The position numbers and the translations under genes were made by a program. A DNA stretch of 64,000 nt from Belliella pelovolcani. Lineage in GTDB: Bacteria; Bacteroidota; Bacteroidia; Cytophagales; Cyclobacteriaceae. The notes under the pieces were generated by a model that was given only the letters and a program-made list of their open reading frames with translations, had not been told where the DNA came from and made no database searches. Positions within the stretch are counted from its first letter, which is position 1, and each line of letters begins with the position of its first letter. The DNA lies in NCBI RefSeq assembly GCF_900156785.1, contig NZ_FTOP01000012.1, positions 56,958 through 120,957 on the forward strand, given 5' to 3'. Shown in pieces: positions 7,410-16,872 of this stretch.

Positions 7410-8516
7410 TTATCCCCTACCTTTCCAATGATAATTTCCTCCAAATACTTTGACTACAGTGAAGATCACATAAAATGGATGTATCATACTTGTCCTTAAC
7501 AAAGCCTGCATTGGTACTTCGTATTTTAAACTCTTCAATACTTTACCCAATGCTATCCATTCTGCCATCAACTTCATTGTCCAGAGTATACCCAAAGCTA
7601 TCAACCCACAAGTAAAATCAATAAAAGTCAAAGTAAAACTTCCTAACCAAAATAGCTGTAAAAGGGCTGGCATAAAAGAAAACAAGGCATGCAACCTATT
7701 ATGCGCTTTCCACTTAGATGCCCATCTAACCCTTTGGTCAAATAAGGATGCCCAATCCTTATGAGCATTGGTCATTACCAAACAATTGGGGCTATTTTGA
7801 TATACTACAGCAGATGCTCCGTACTTACTGGTTATTTTTTTGAGAAGAAATTCATCATCACCTGATGCGACTGCTCTATTCCCTGCATAGCCTTCTACGG
7901 CGATAAATGCACTTTTACGGTAGGCCAAGTTTGCTCCACTACACATCAAGGGCTGCTTCATTTTGATAGAAAAATTGGATACCAATAAGATGCTTGCCCA
8001 ATCAATCTGTTGAAATTTATGAAAAAAAGAATTTCCACTTTTAGTCAACACAGGACCTGCGACAAGTTGTGTACCCGTATTTTGAAAACCGTAAATCATC
8101 TCTTTTACCCAATATCGAGGCAAAACACAATCCGCATCAGTGGTCAAGATAATTTCACCAGTCGCTCGCTGAACGCCAGTTTCTAAGGCAGCCTTTTTAC
8201 CTATTCCTGAAGAGGTTAGGACAAGATGATCGAAGCTACTACTCTGCTTGCCAATCAAAGCAACAAGCATTTCCAAAGATTCATCTTCGCTATGGTCATT
8301 GATCCAGACTACCTGCATGTGATCCATATCGAGTTGTTCAATGGAGTGGAAAATTTCAGGCAAATTATTTACTTCATTTCTAAAAGGAACCAAAAGGCTG
8401 ACTGAATGAATGTTGGATATTGTGCCAGACATATCCTGCTCGCTCGACCATTTTGAAGCGAGTAGTAGCAAGGTAATGGCATAAACTATCCCAACAAAAA
8501 GAGCCAATATTATCAT
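7410..8516 (-). CDS. Membrane-associated family 2 glycosyltransferase (second copy)
   Basis: A 368-residue protein with an N-terminal membrane helix (about 1-18), GT-A motifs SLLVPFRNE, TTDADCVLP with its DAD, ASGDDEFLL and DQRVRWASKW (Q-x-x-R-W), and three or four C-terminal membrane helices. It is built like the glycosyltransferase at 3928-5040 and is probably a distant paralogue. It is transcribed divergently from ruvC (21 bp between start codons). Substrate and product cannot be read from the sequence. The ATG is at 8516. Confidence 0.85.
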   Translation of the reverse strand: MIILALFVGIVYAITLLLLASKWSSEQDMSGTISNIHSVSLLVPFRNEVNNLPEIFHSIEQLDMDHMQVVWINDHSEDESLEMLVALIGKQSSSFDHLVLTSSGIGKKAALETGVQRATGEIILTTDADCVLPRYWVKEMIYGFQNTGTQLVAGPVLTKSGNSFFHKFQQIDWASILLVSNFSIKMKQPLMCSGANLAYRKSAFIAVEGYAGNRAVASGDDEFLLKKITSKYGASAVVYQNSPNCLVMTNAHKDWASLFDQRVRWASKWKAHNRLHALFSFMPALLQLFWLGSFTLTFIDFTCGLIALGILWTMKLMAEWIALGKVLKSLKYEVPMQALLRTSMIHPFYVIFTVVKVFGGNYHWKGRG

Positions 8517-8537
8517 GAATTGAATTAAATTGCAGCG

Positions 8538-9116
8538 ATGGGTAAAGAAGAGAAAAAAGCGCCAAAGGAAAAAATAATTTTAGGAATTGACCCTGGTACC
8601 AACATCATGGGTTATGGTTTGATTCTGATTGAAGGCAAAAAGTACAGCTTACTACAATTTGGCGTCATCCATCTCAAAAAGTACAATACGCATGAATTGA
8701 AACTGAAAAAGATTTTTGAAAGGGTCACTGGAATCATTGATGAATTCAATCCCGATTCAGTAGCCCTTGAAGCTCCTTTCTATGGGGAAAACATACAATC
8801 CATGCTCAAGCTGGGTAGGGCACAAGGCGTGGCCATGGCAGCGGCATTGGCAAGAGAAATCCCGATCACGGAATATTCTCCAAAGAAGGTAAAGCAGTCC
8901 GTCACGGGTAATGGAAATGCTTCCAAGGAACAAGTGGCTGAGATGCTCAAAACCCTTTTAAACATCAAGGAATTACCCAAGCTCCTGGATGGGACTGATG
9001 CATTAGCAGTGGCTTTATGTCATCATTTCCACGACGGTAGGATTCAGTCTAGGGGAAGAACAGCTGGCTGGAAATCATTTTTAGAAGAAAACCCAGACCG
9101 AGTGAAAGGCCTATAA
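8538..9116 (+). CDS. ruvC: Holliday junction endodeoxyribonuclease RuvC
   Basis: A 192-residue resolvase that cuts four-way DNA junctions during recombination repair, acting with RuvAB. Catalytic acids are D18 in GIDPGT, E78 in LEAPFYG and the D151/D154 pair in LDGTDALAVALCHH. It carries an N-terminal extension of about 11 charged residues and a C-terminal tail beyond the core, making it slightly longer than the E. coli protein. ATG at 8538; a strong terminator follows the stop immediately. Confidence 0.95.
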   Translation: MGKEEKKAPKEKIILGIDPGTNIMGYGLILIEGKKYSLLQFGVIHLKKYNTHELKLKKIFERVTGIIDEFNPDSVALEAPFYGENIQSMLKLGRAQGVAMAAALAREIPITEYSPKKVKQSVTGNGNASKEQVAEMLKTLLNIKELPKLLDGTDALAVALCHHFHDGRIQSRGRTAGWKSFLEENPDRVKGL

Positions 9117-9120
9117 AAAA

Positions 9121-9152
9121 AACCGCTCTATGATTCTAGAGCGGTTTTTTTA
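9121..9152. terminator. Bidirectional terminator between ruvC and the barrel gene
   Basis: AACCGCTCTA (9121-9130) pairs perfectly with TAGAGCGGTT (9137-9146). An A-run (9115-9122) lies on the left and a T-run (9145-9151) on the right, so it serves both convergent genes. Confidence 0.9.
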
Positions 9153-9167
9153 TTGGTTTGATGTATA

Positions 9168-9770
9168 TTAGAAACTGTAACCAAGAGATAATTTAAATCC
9201 TCTGTTATAGATAGCTGCGTCTGAATCTTTGAAGACAGGAGAAGTTCCGTAGTCATAGCTCCCTTGGATATTCAAGCCCTTGGGCAAGTTATAACCTATA
9301 CCGACAACAAAACCTAGGTCTGTTTTGGTAATGGCATCTGTTTCATAACTGAATGAGGACCCAAAGAAATCCCCTTCAAATCTTGAACCTGTCAGAAAAG
9401 AAGCTTGAGGACCTCCAAAAACATTCAAGCCATCAGATAGGTAAAGTCTTAAAAGTAAAGGAACATCTACGTAGTTAAGAATTGCTCTGCTATTAGCAAA
9501 ATCATCATTCTGTGTACCCTTGATCGAGTAATACACCCCGGGCTCCAACGCAATTCTAGAACCTAAGAACATATTGGCATAAAGCCCCCCATGAAAACCT
9601 ACGCGATTGTCATAGTCATTATTGGAAGCATCAGACCCACCGAAATTGAAAAAATTAGCACCACCTCTGATACCGAATCCTCCAATTGCATCATTTCTAT
9701 CATAATTCTGTGCATTGATATCAAATGTGAACAATGCCAATACTGCAAATAATAAAATGGATTTTTTCAT
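9168..9770 (-). CDS. Outer-membrane beta-barrel protein (porin/PorT-like fold)
   Basis: A 200-residue protein with signal peptide MKKSILLFAVLALFTFDINA followed by a mature barrel. The alternating pattern, Gly-rich turns (GFGIRGGANFF, GFHGGLYANMF) and the terminal aromatic residue (LGYSF) are typical of OMP_b-brl domains. The frame is open 17 codons further upstream to 9821, but the ATG at 9770 begins a canonical Bacteroidota signal peptide and is preferred. No specific substrate or partner can be named. It stands alone, convergent with ruvC. Confidence 0.8.
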   Translation of the reverse strand: MKKSILLFAVLALFTFDINAQNYDRNDAIGGFGIRGGANFFNFGGSDASNNDYDNRVGFHGGLYANMFLGSRIALEPGVYYSIKGTQNDDFANSRAILNYVDVPLLLRLYLSDGLNVFGGPQASFLTGSRFEGDFFGSSFSYETDAITKTDLGFVVGIGYNLPKGLNIQGSYDYGTSPVFKDSDAAIYNRGFKLSLGYSF

Positions 9771-9819
9771 AGTAATAAATAATAGTTGGTTATAGTAATA
9801 AGTTCTCCAAGACCATGCC

Positions 9820-9848
9820 AAAAAAATACCCGAATGTCGTCATCCGGG
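9820..9848 (-). terminator. Terminator of the racemase gene
   Basis: On the minus strand CCCGGATG and CATTCGGG form a stem with one mismatch around ACGA, followed by a run of seven T (A-run 9820-9826 on the plus strand). It lies 28 bp beyond the stop of the racemase gene. Confidence 0.75.
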
Positions 9849-9875
9849 CTTCAACTTATTTTACAAAGATGACAA

Positions 9876-10949
9876 TCAGCTACTTATCTTTTTATCGACA
9901 TAGCTAGAGTTCATGATACTCAAGGCTCCCATGTATTTCAGCCCAAACTTAACTGTATCACCCACCTTGTAATTCTTTGGATTAAGGCCAAGGTTGAGGA
10001 TGATCATATCCGAACTTGCCCCTAATATTTCCAACTCACCATCCTCTGCGATCAGGTATTTGGGATCTACATCTAGCAGTCCAATATCTAAGATTGCTCG
10101 GTAGGAAGATTTCCCGTATAAGCTTTCATCTATTTCAATTACTTCGCCTTGTGGATTGGCTGCCAAGGAGCCAGAAGGCAACATGGGTTTTTCCTGCATC
10201 TCGATAATTTCTGCAAAGAGCTCAAAAACATCACCATTCATCCCCTCTATCACTTTCTCTTCAAATAAATCCACACCAAAATAAAGCGTTTCTCCCACCC
10301 TGAAGTGATTGACTCCTTTAGGCAATTGCTTGTGCAGGAGCAACGGGATGGTCACAGATGTACCTGCAGAGACCCAAGGAATTTTTTTATTAAATTTCAA
10401 TTCAATGATTTGCTTGTATAGAGAAAGCTGAATCAATTTATCAGCTGAAGGCATCACACCATTGAGACAGTTGAGGTTGGTTCCTAGACCTACGATTTCT
10501 ATGTTGGGTAAATCGAAAATCTTCGCATAGAAATCTATCAGGTGATCACCCATGACTCCTTCACGCAGGTCTCCTGTTTCCACCATGATGATAATCTTAT
10601 GCTTTTTATTTTGATTGACAGCTTCTTCACTGATCCACTTAATAGTAGTGAGCTCACTATTGAGGCTGACATCTGCATATTTGACCATTTTAGGGATATT
10701 CCTTTTGGATGCCGGCTTGATATAAACCGTCTGCACACTTGGCTCTATTTCCTTGACTTTAGCCAAGTTGCTGATTCTTGAATCATGAATTTCTCTGACA
10801 CCTAAGCTGATCAGTTCATTCAAATAGGTTCTATTACCACAGAAAAGCTTGGATACCACTCCCCAAGAAATATTTTCTTCCTCGAAGATATCCTTGAGGT
10901 AATCGAAATTCTCCTTGAGTTTTCCTTTATGTAAATTTAAAAATGCCAT
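9876..10949 (-). CDS. PLP-dependent amino-acid racemase, ornithine/alanine racemase-like
   Basis: This 357-residue protein has an alanine racemase N-terminal (fold III) barrel. The likely PLP lysine is K34 in VVSKLFCGN. Further landmarks are VGLGTNLNC, the phosphate-binding VSAGTSVT and the VGETLYFG segment, the order seen in Orr/YhfX-type proteins, which lack the usual full alanine racemase C-terminal domain. Probable reaction: racemisation of ornithine or a similar cationic amino acid. It lies 139 bp from the acetyltransferase gene and has its own terminator. Substrate is not proven. Confidence 0.75.
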   Translation of the reverse strand: MAFLNLHKGKLKENFDYLKDIFEEENISWGVVSKLFCGNRTYLNELISLGVREIHDSRISNLAKVKEIEPSVQTVYIKPASKRNIPKMVKYADVSLNSELTTIKWISEEAVNQNKKHKIIIMVETGDLREGVMGDHLIDFYAKIFDLPNIEIVGLGTNLNCLNGVMPSADKLIQLSLYKQIIELKFNKKIPWVSAGTSVTIPLLLHKQLPKGVNHFRVGETLYFGVDLFEEKVIEGMNGDVFELFAEIIEMQEKPMLPSGSLAANPQGEVIEIDESLYGKSSYRAILDIGLLDVDPKYLIAEDGELEILGASSDMIILNLGLNPKNYKVGDTVKFGLKYMGALSIMNSSYVDKKISS

Positions 10950-11088
10950 GATTTATTATTGGTTTTGAATAGATAAATAGTATGATGCAAAAGTCTGAAT
11001 TGGAAGCAGATTAACCTTATTCCCAATATTTACTGATATTATCCTTATGCTACAGGGTTAGATATTAATCAGTAACCCATAATTAGCC

Positions 11089-11529
11089 TTATTTTTTCAA
11101 CCTCATTTCAAGGTACTTATTGGTAAAGCCTAATTTTTCGTAGAGTTTTCTAGCTGGGTTATCCGGCTCTACATGAAGTGCAATATCACCATTGGCCATA
11201 TCGATGGCTGTCTTCATTAATTTTTGGCCCACTCCCTTACCTCTTTGAGAAGCATCTACAGCAATATAAACCAAAATATTCTCAGGAATATAACCTGACA
11301 TACCCGTTTTATTCATAACTACAGCTCCTACAATTTGATTACCTTCTCTTGCCATCACAGTAAATCCACCTTTATCGACAGCCTGATCGAGTGCATAATC
11401 AAGACATTTCATGATGTCATCTATGGGATCTCCATATTGCTCTAGGTGCGTAAAAAGAAAATCTGCTATCTCTTTTTTCTGAAGGTAGGTTGCATGATCG
11501 AGTGCTGATAGGGTTTCAATTTTAAGCAT
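11089..11529 (-). CDS. GNAT family N-acetyltransferase
   Basis: A 146-residue acetyltransferase. The acetyl-CoA pyrophosphate loop is visible as QRGKGVGQKLM (Q/R-x-x-G-x-G/A) after the beta-strand NILVYIAVD, and the C-terminal NPARKLYEKLGF motif is typical. The frame extends upstream to 11577 inside the symporter gene, but the ATG at 11529, ten bases after the symporter stop, gives the normal family N-terminus (MLKIETL). Co-transcription with the symporter suggests modification of the imported compound; this is inference. Confidence 0.82.
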   Translation of the reverse strand: MLKIETLSALDHATYLQKKEIADFLFTHLEQYGDPIDDIMKCLDYALDQAVDKGGFTVMAREGNQIVGAVVMNKTGMSGYIPENILVYIAVDASQRGKGVGQKLMKTAIDMANGDIALHVEPDNPARKLYEKLGFTNKYLEMRLKK

Positions 11530-11539
11530 ATTTATAATT

Positions 11540-12964
11540 TTATTTTGAATGAATCGATTTTCTACCGTAGTATACAAGCAAATACATTGCTAAAGACGTA
11601 AAAACACCGAAAAAATTTGGATCTAATCCAAAAGGTAGGCCAACATCAAGGATTCCAAGCCCGGCAGTTACAGCTCCTCCCGACAGCATGGCAGTCAAGG
11701 CGGCGTATGGATCTTTCTTCGAAGAGAACAAGCCAAACAAAACTGGAATCAAAAGACCTGACACCATAAAAGCATAAGAATATAGCATCAGGTCTAGTAC
11801 ATTGGTCATTTGCAAAGCCACAATTAGCGCAATGGCTCCTAAAATCAATGTGAATAGTTGCGAATAGCGAATTTGAATTTTCTCTGATTTTCGATTGAGC
11901 CAACCACCAAATATATCCGTACTTAAATTCCCCGAGGCTGCCATCAAGCAAGAATCAGCTGTAGACAATACCGCTGAGAAATATGCTGACATCATCAAAC
12001 CTAGAATTCCCGATGGAAGAATAGTTCTTAGCAAAACAGGAAGACCCATCTCCGGATCTAAATTCTCTACATCGAAAATCAAAAGGCCTTGTTCAAATGC
12101 CACGCGAGAAAGTAATCCCAAAGACACTCCCATAAAAGCCATGATCGGCCACTCGAAAAGACCAGCGATAAACCATGCTTTTTTAGCTGAAGCTGTATCT
12201 CTGCTAGCAAAAATCCTTTGGTATAAGGTCATACCAATAAACCAAATTGGCAAAATGGTAATTCCCCAGTTGGCAAAATCCTGCCAAGTCAAATTGGTTA
12301 AGGTAAAAAATTCAGGTGGCAATGTCTGTCGGATTACTTCCCAACCACCCACATGATAATAAGCCACAGGTAGCCCAATAAAGATGAATCCAAGCATTAA
12401 GATGATCCATTGCACCGTATCCGTGTAGATCACAGCTTTGAGCCCTCCCAGTACAGTGTAGACTACAGCAATCGCACCCATGATCCAAAGTGCTTGGGTG
12501 ATGCTTAATACCTCGAATGTCCCTGCTGCTAATTTCGCTCCTGCAAGGAGCTGGGAAGATGTAAAACCTAAGTAGCCTATCAAACAGATCGCTGCCGCTA
12601 CAAGACCTGCTTTTTTGTCAAATAGAAAATTGAAAATCTGAGGAAATGTATAAAACCCTCCAAATGCCTGATCCTGCTTGACTCTTGGAATTAAAAAAAC
12701 AGCAGCTAACCAAGCACCAAACAATCCAGTAAAGAGCATCCAACTTCCTGAGAGCCCCATCACAAAACCTAAGCCACCTAAGCCAACAGAGAAACCTCCT
12801 CCTACATCAGTAGCCACCACCGACAGCCCGATATGCCAACTACCAATGTTTCGACCACCAACGTAATAATCGTCTTGATTTTTATTCTGATGCATGAAGT
12901 AGTACCCTACTCCCAACATGACCAACATGTACCCGACAAATATGCCTAGGTCGATGTAATTCAT
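11540..12964 (-). CDS. Sodium:solute symporter (SSS family)
   Basis: A 474-residue integral membrane protein with about 13 predicted helices. It starts with the conserved MLVMLGVGYYF helix and the DDYYVGGRNIGSWHIGLSV region, then GLKAVIYTDTVQ, all characteristic of the SSS family, which couples uptake of sugars, amino acids or organic acids to sodium. The start at 12964 is preceded by AAAGGGAG, an unusually good ribosome site. An 8-bp inverted repeat lies about 90 bp upstream. It is followed by the GNAT gene. The solute is unknown. Confidence 0.88.
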   Translation of the reverse strand: MNYIDLGIFVGYMLVMLGVGYYFMHQNKNQDDYYVGGRNIGSWHIGLSVVATDVGGGFSVGLGGLGFVMGLSGSWMLFTGLFGAWLAAVFLIPRVKQDQAFGGFYTFPQIFNFLFDKKAGLVAAAICLIGYLGFTSSQLLAGAKLAAGTFEVLSITQALWIMGAIAVVYTVLGGLKAVIYTDTVQWIILMLGFIFIGLPVAYYHVGGWEVIRQTLPPEFFTLTNLTWQDFANWGITILPIWFIGMTLYQRIFASRDTASAKKAWFIAGLFEWPIMAFMGVSLGLLSRVAFEQGLLIFDVENLDPEMGLPVLLRTILPSGILGLMMSAYFSAVLSTADSCLMAASGNLSTDIFGGWLNRKSEKIQIRYSQLFTLILGAIALIVALQMTNVLDLMLYSYAFMVSGLLIPVLFGLFSSKKDPYAALTAMLSGGAVTAGLGILDVGLPFGLDPNFFGVFTSLAMYLLVYYGRKSIHSK

Positions 12965-13050
12965 GAGCTCCCTTTCTTCTTTGTTTAACTAAAATTAAAA
13001 TTGGATATAAACTTAAAGATACGCAATCTCAATGGGGGCTAAAAGGATAC

Positions 13051-13073
13051 GCTAATCTAATTGGCAGATTAGC
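13051..13073. promoter_or_regulatory. Inverted repeat upstream of the symporter gene
   Basis: GCTAATCT (13051-13058) and AGATTAGC (13066-13073) form a perfect 8-bp inverted repeat with a 7-bp spacer, centred about 98 bp before the symporter ATG. There is no T-run, so an operator is more likely than a terminator. Confidence 0.4.
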
Positions 13074-13117
13074 AAAATATTAAAAATTTGCCTTCTAATA
13101 ATCCCATGAACAGGTAT

Positions 13118-13148
13118 CAAAAGCAAAGAGCCGGACTAGCCGGCTCTT
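13118..13148 (-). terminator. Terminator of sdhCAB
   Basis: AAGAGCCGG (13126-13134) pairs perfectly with CCGGCTCTT (13140-13148). On the minus strand it is followed by TTTGCTTTTG. It lies 25 bp after the sdhB stop. Confidence 0.8.
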
Positions 13149-13172
13149 CTAAATATACTACTACTGTTCGTA

Positions 13173-13922
13173 TTACAGCGTATCACTGCTCACTACTGCA
13201 GAAAAGTATTCTCTGTTCATTCTAGCAATGTTGGTAATGCTGATACCTTTTGGACATTCTGCTTCACAAGCACCAGTGTTGGTACATGCACCGAAACCTT
13301 CTGCATCCATTTGAGCCACCATTTTCTCTGCACGGATTTTCCTTTCAACTTGTCCCTGTGGCAATAGAGCCAATTGTGACACTTTAGCAGAAGTAAATAG
13401 CATGGCAGATGCATTTTTACAAGCAGCTACACAAGCACCACATCCAATACATTGAGCAGCGTCCATCGCCAAGTCAGCGATTGACTTAGGGATAGGAATC
13501 TCGTTGGCATCAGGCACACCTCCTGTATTGACTGACACATACCCCCCTGCTTGGATGATTCTATCGAATGCTGATCTATCTACCACCAAATCTTTCATTA
13601 CTGGGAAAGGCTTTGCTCTCCAAGGCTCGATCGTGATCACATCACCATCACTGAAAGATCTCATGTGTAATTGACATGTAGTCGTCTGCTGCGGACCGTG
13701 AGGCTTCCCATCGATGTACAAGGAACACATTCCGCAGATACCTTCTCTACAATCATGATCGAAGTGAACTGGATCCTCCCCTTTTTCAGACAAGTTTTCG
13801 TTCAATACGTCCAACATTTCGAGGAAAGACATGTCTTTAGAAATGTCAGAAATTTTATATTCTTTAAAATCACCTTTGTCGGCGTTGTTTTTCTGTCTCC
13901 AGATTTTTAAGGTTAAATTCAT
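13173..13922 (-). CDS. sdhB: Succinate dehydrogenase/fumarate reductase iron-sulfur subunit
   Basis: A 249-residue electron-transfer subunit of complex II. The N-terminal 2Fe-2S domain has C58, C63, C66 and C83 (CREGICGMC and TTCQLH). The C-terminal domain carries [11 protein letters not shown] and [14 protein letters not shown] for the 4Fe-4S and 3Fe-4S clusters. It passes electrons from the flavoprotein to quinone at the membrane subunit. It is the last gene of sdhCAB, 27 bp after sdhA, and is followed by a terminator. Confidence 0.95.
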   Translation of the reverse strand: MNLTLKIWRQKNNADKGDFKEYKISDISKDMSFLEMLDVLNENLSEKGEDPVHFDHDCREGICGMCSLYIDGKPHGPQQTTTCQLHMRSFSDGDVITIEPWRAKPFPVMKDLVVDRSAFDRIIQAGGYVSVNTGGVPDANEIPIPKSIADLAMDAAQCIGCGACVAACKNASAMLFTSAKVSQLALLPQGQVERKIRAEKMVAQMDAEGFGACTNTGACEAECPKGISITNIARMNREYFSAVVSSDTL

Positions 13923-13949
13923 AGCTCAGATGAGTTTAATACTTTTCTA

Positions 13950-15884
13950 TTATTTGTAACTTCTTTGGGTCAACTTCACATTTTCAAACACAAGAGGCTC
14001 TTTGTGCAATTCCTCTTCTTGTCCTTCACCCAAATATTTCCAGGCTGCTACATATGCAAAGTTTTCATCATCTCTCAGAGCTTCGCCTTCAGGAGTTTGG
14101 TATTCTTCCCTGAAGTGACCTCCACAAGATTCATTTCTGTGAAGCGCATCATCTACCATCAGCTCTCCCAATTCTAAGAAGTCAGATACTCTATTTGCTT
14201 TCTCCAATGATAGATTCAATTCTTCATTGGAACCTAATACGTTTACATTGGTCCAGAATTCTTTTTTCAATTCTTTGATCATGGCCTTTGCCTTAGTCAA
14301 GCCTTCTTCTGTTCTGGCCATACCGCAGTAATCCCACATGATCTTACCAAGCTTCTTATGGAAATAATCTACAGTCTTCTCTCCCTTGATGCTCAGAAGC
14401 TTCTGAAGTCTATCGCTTACCTCTTTCTCAGCTTTTTTGAATTCTGGATGATCTACTGGAATTCTATCAGCTGAATTTGAAGCCAAATAGTCTCCAATGG
14501 TGTAAGGAATTACAAAATAACCGTCAGCAAGCCCCTGCATCAAAGCAGAAGCTCCAAGTCTATTGGCACCATGATCAGAGAAGTTAGCTTCTCCAAGTGC
14601 ATAAAGACCAGGGATAGTTGTCATCAAATTGTAATCTACCCAAAGGCCACCCATGGTGTAGTGTACAGCAGGATAGATCATCATCGGTACTTCGTATGGA
14701 TTATCACCAGTGATTTGCATATACATATCGAAGAGGTTGCCATACTTTGCCTCGATCACATTTCTACCATCTCTTTTGATAGCATCTCTGAAATCCAAGA
14801 ATACTGCTTCACCAGTTTCGTTTACCCCTCTTCCTTCATCACATACATATTTGGCATTTCTAGAGGCCACATCACGCGGTACCAAGTTTCCAAACGAAGG
14901 ATATTTTCTTTCTAAATAATAGTCTCTATCCTCTTCCTTGATGTCATTTGCAGTGATTTGACCTTTTCTTAACTTTTCAGCAGTCTCTACAGTAGCAGGT
15001 ACCCAAACTCTACCATCATTTCTCAATGATTCAGACATCAAAGTCAATTTAGACTGATGATCACCCGATACAGGGATACAAGTTGGGTGAATCTGAGTGA
15101 ATGATGGGTTGGAGAAGAAAGCACCTTTCTTGTGCGCTCTCCATGCAGCAGTCACATTAGATCCCATAGCATTGGTCGAAAGGAAGAATACATTTCCATA
15201 TCCACCAGTACAAAGCAATACTGCATGAGCGCTGTGTGATTCAATAGCTCCTGTGATTAGATTTCTAGTGACAATTCCTCTAGCCTTGCCATCGATCATC
15301 ACCACATCCATCATTTCAGTTCTTGGATAAAGCTTCACTTTACCATTGGCTACTTGTCTACTCAAAGCAGAGTAAGCGCCCAAAAGCAATTGTTGTCCTG
15401 TCTGTCCTTTGGCGTAGAAAGTTCTAGAAACCTGTGCTCCACCAAATGAACGGTTGGCCAACAATCCTCCATATTCTCTTGCAAAAGGTACACCTTGCGC
15501 TACACACTGGTCAATGATATTTACTGAAACTTCAGCTAGTCGGTACACATTACCTTCTCTTGCCCTGTAGTCACCACCTTTGATGGTATCATAGAAAAGT
15601 CTGTAGACAGAGTCGCCATCATTTTGATAGTTTTTTGCAGCGTTGATACCACCCTGAGCGGCGATAGAGTGTGCTCTTCTAGGGCTATCTTGGAAACAAA
15701 ATGCTTTCACATTGTACCCAAGTTCTGCGAGTGATGCAGCAGCAGAGGCTCCGGCAAGCCCAGTACCTACTACAATCACATCATATTTTCTTTTGTTGGC
15801 AGGGTTGACCAACTTGACATTGAATTTATGTTTGGTCCATTTATCAGCCAATGGGCCTTCTGGTATTTTGGAATCAAGTATCAT
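13950..15884 (-). CDS. sdhA: Succinate dehydrogenase/fumarate reductase flavoprotein subunit
   Basis: A 644-residue catalytic subunit oxidising succinate to fumarate. The FAD-binding GTGLAG (40-45) is followed by [11 protein letters not shown] with H72, the residue expected to hold FAD covalently. The IHPTCIP segment and the [11 protein letters not shown] region contribute to the active site. The size and sequence match the B-type enzymes of Bacteroidota, paired with a single fused cytochrome b subunit. It sits between sdhC and sdhB in one operon. Confidence 0.96.
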   Translation of the reverse strand: MILDSKIPEGPLADKWTKHKFNVKLVNPANKRKYDVIVVGTGLAGASAAASLAELGYNVKAFCFQDSPRRAHSIAAQGGINAAKNYQNDGDSVYRLFYDTIKGGDYRAREGNVYRLAEVSVNIIDQCVAQGVPFAREYGGLLANRSFGGAQVSRTFYAKGQTGQQLLLGAYSALSRQVANGKVKLYPRTEMMDVVMIDGKARGIVTRNLITGAIESHSAHAVLLCTGGYGNVFFLSTNAMGSNVTAAWRAHKKGAFFSNPSFTQIHPTCIPVSGDHQSKLTLMSESLRNDGRVWVPATVETAEKLRKGQITANDIKEEDRDYYLERKYPSFGNLVPRDVASRNAKYVCDEGRGVNETGEAVFLDFRDAIKRDGRNVIEAKYGNLFDMYMQITGDNPYEVPMMIYPAVHYTMGGLWVDYNLMTTIPGLYALGEANFSDHGANRLGASALMQGLADGYFVIPYTIGDYLASNSADRIPVDHPEFKKAEKEVSDRLQKLLSIKGEKTVDYFHKKLGKIMWDYCGMARTEEGLTKAKAMIKELKKEFWTNVNVLGSNEELNLSLEKANRVSDFLELGELMVDDALHRNESCGGHFREEYQTPEGEALRDDENFAYVAAWKYLGEGQEEELHKEPLVFENVKLTQRSYK

Positions 15885-15932
15885 CGATCTTTTGATTTTA
15901 ATTTCTCATTTAATTAACTACTAAACTGGCTA

Positions 15933-16613
15933 CTAGTTTTGAAAAAACATCACCAAGGGTATCAATGCAAATAAAGCGGGTATCAAAATCGAAAAACCCA
16001 AACCAACTTTCTTGATCAATGGAGAATATTTCACGTGATTCAAACCCAAGGTCTGAAATGCACTCGCAAAACCATGTGATAAGTGGAAGGCCAAGAAACC
16101 CATACTCAAAACATAAAATGCCACATAAAGTATGTTACCATAGGCATTAGCAACGATGGCATACACATCCTTGAATTCCACTCCTTCATAAGAAGTCATA
16201 GGAACAGAACCAAACTTAATTTCATAATAGAATCCCTTTAGATGGACAATTAGGAAAATCAGAATAATGGTACCCAAAATCCCCATGTTTCTAGACGCCC
16301 AAACACTGTTGGTCGATGCCTTAGAAACAGCATAAGCAACCGGTCTGGATTGCTTGTTTCTTCTAGTTAAGATGATAGAGTAGATGACGTGAAGGAGGAT
16401 AAAGGCAAAGTTTCCGATAGAAACTACTCTGATAAAAGGATTGCTAGCCATGGTGGCTGCATACTTATTGAATGATTCCCCACCATCAGGGAACAATAAC
16501 TGAAGATTACCTGCTAAATGTACTACCAAGAATAAAATTAGAAATAATCCAGTGAGAGCCATCAATAATTTTTGGCCCAATGTGCTACTTAAGGTCTTAG
16601 ATACCCAGCTCAT
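15933..16613 (-). CDS. sdhC: Succinate dehydrogenase cytochrome b subunit (single-subunit B type)
   Basis: A 226-residue membrane anchor with five hydrophobic helices (near residues 15-33, 60-80, 108-126, 155-176 and 203-223). Histidines in LVVHLAGN, ILLHVIYS, LIVHLKG and AFHLSHG are placed as expected for the two haem b groups of the SdhC/FrdC B-type. It is the first gene of the operon; a good Bacteroidota-type promoter lies about 45-75 bp upstream. Confidence 0.9.
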   Translation of the reverse strand: MSWVSKTLSSTLGQKLLMALTGLFLILFLVVHLAGNLQLLFPDGGESFNKYAATMASNPFIRVVSIGNFAFILLHVIYSIILTRRNKQSRPVAYAVSKASTNSVWASRNMGILGTIILIFLIVHLKGFYYEIKFGSVPMTSYEGVEFKDVYAIVANAYGNILYVAFYVLSMGFLAFHLSHGFASAFQTLGLNHVKYSPLIKKVGLGFSILIPALFALIPLVMFFQN

Positions 16614-16658
16614 ATTTTTTGATTAGATGTAGAATGTTTACAGATTATACTTTGGGCT

Positions 16659-16689
16659 CAAATTTACACGTGGAAAGTTTAGCAAACAA
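16659..16689 (-). promoter_or_regulatory. Promoter of sdhCAB (TTG / TAnnTTTG type)
   Basis: On the minus strand TAAATTTG (16666 to 16659) matches the Bacteroidota -7 element TAnnTTTG exactly. TTG (16689 to 16687) and TTTG (16686 to 16683) lie 20 and 16 bp upstream, near the -33 position. The leader to the sdhC ATG would be about 40 bases. Confidence 0.5.
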
Positions 16690-16872
16690 TCAAAGCGCAA
16701 TCGTTTGAACTTATTTTAAAACGTTCTAAATAGAGCCTCAAAATAGGCCTCTTTTGGGTGAATTAATTTGATTTAGTAACCAACTGTCTAATTTTATTGT
16801 TTCATATTAGGTAATAAATTCTCCATCCTTTAGTTATTTTCGTATATCTTGTCAACTATAAGAAAGGCATCC

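Noticed and set aside
9771..9821. Upstream extension of the outer-membrane barrel protein to 9821
   Set aside because: It would bury the signal peptide behind 17 non-conserved residues. ATG at 9770 is a standard start.
11040..11075. GGGTTA...TAACCC hairpin after the GNAT gene as a terminator
   Set aside because: The stem is only 6 bp with a 12-base loop and has no T-run on the minus strand.
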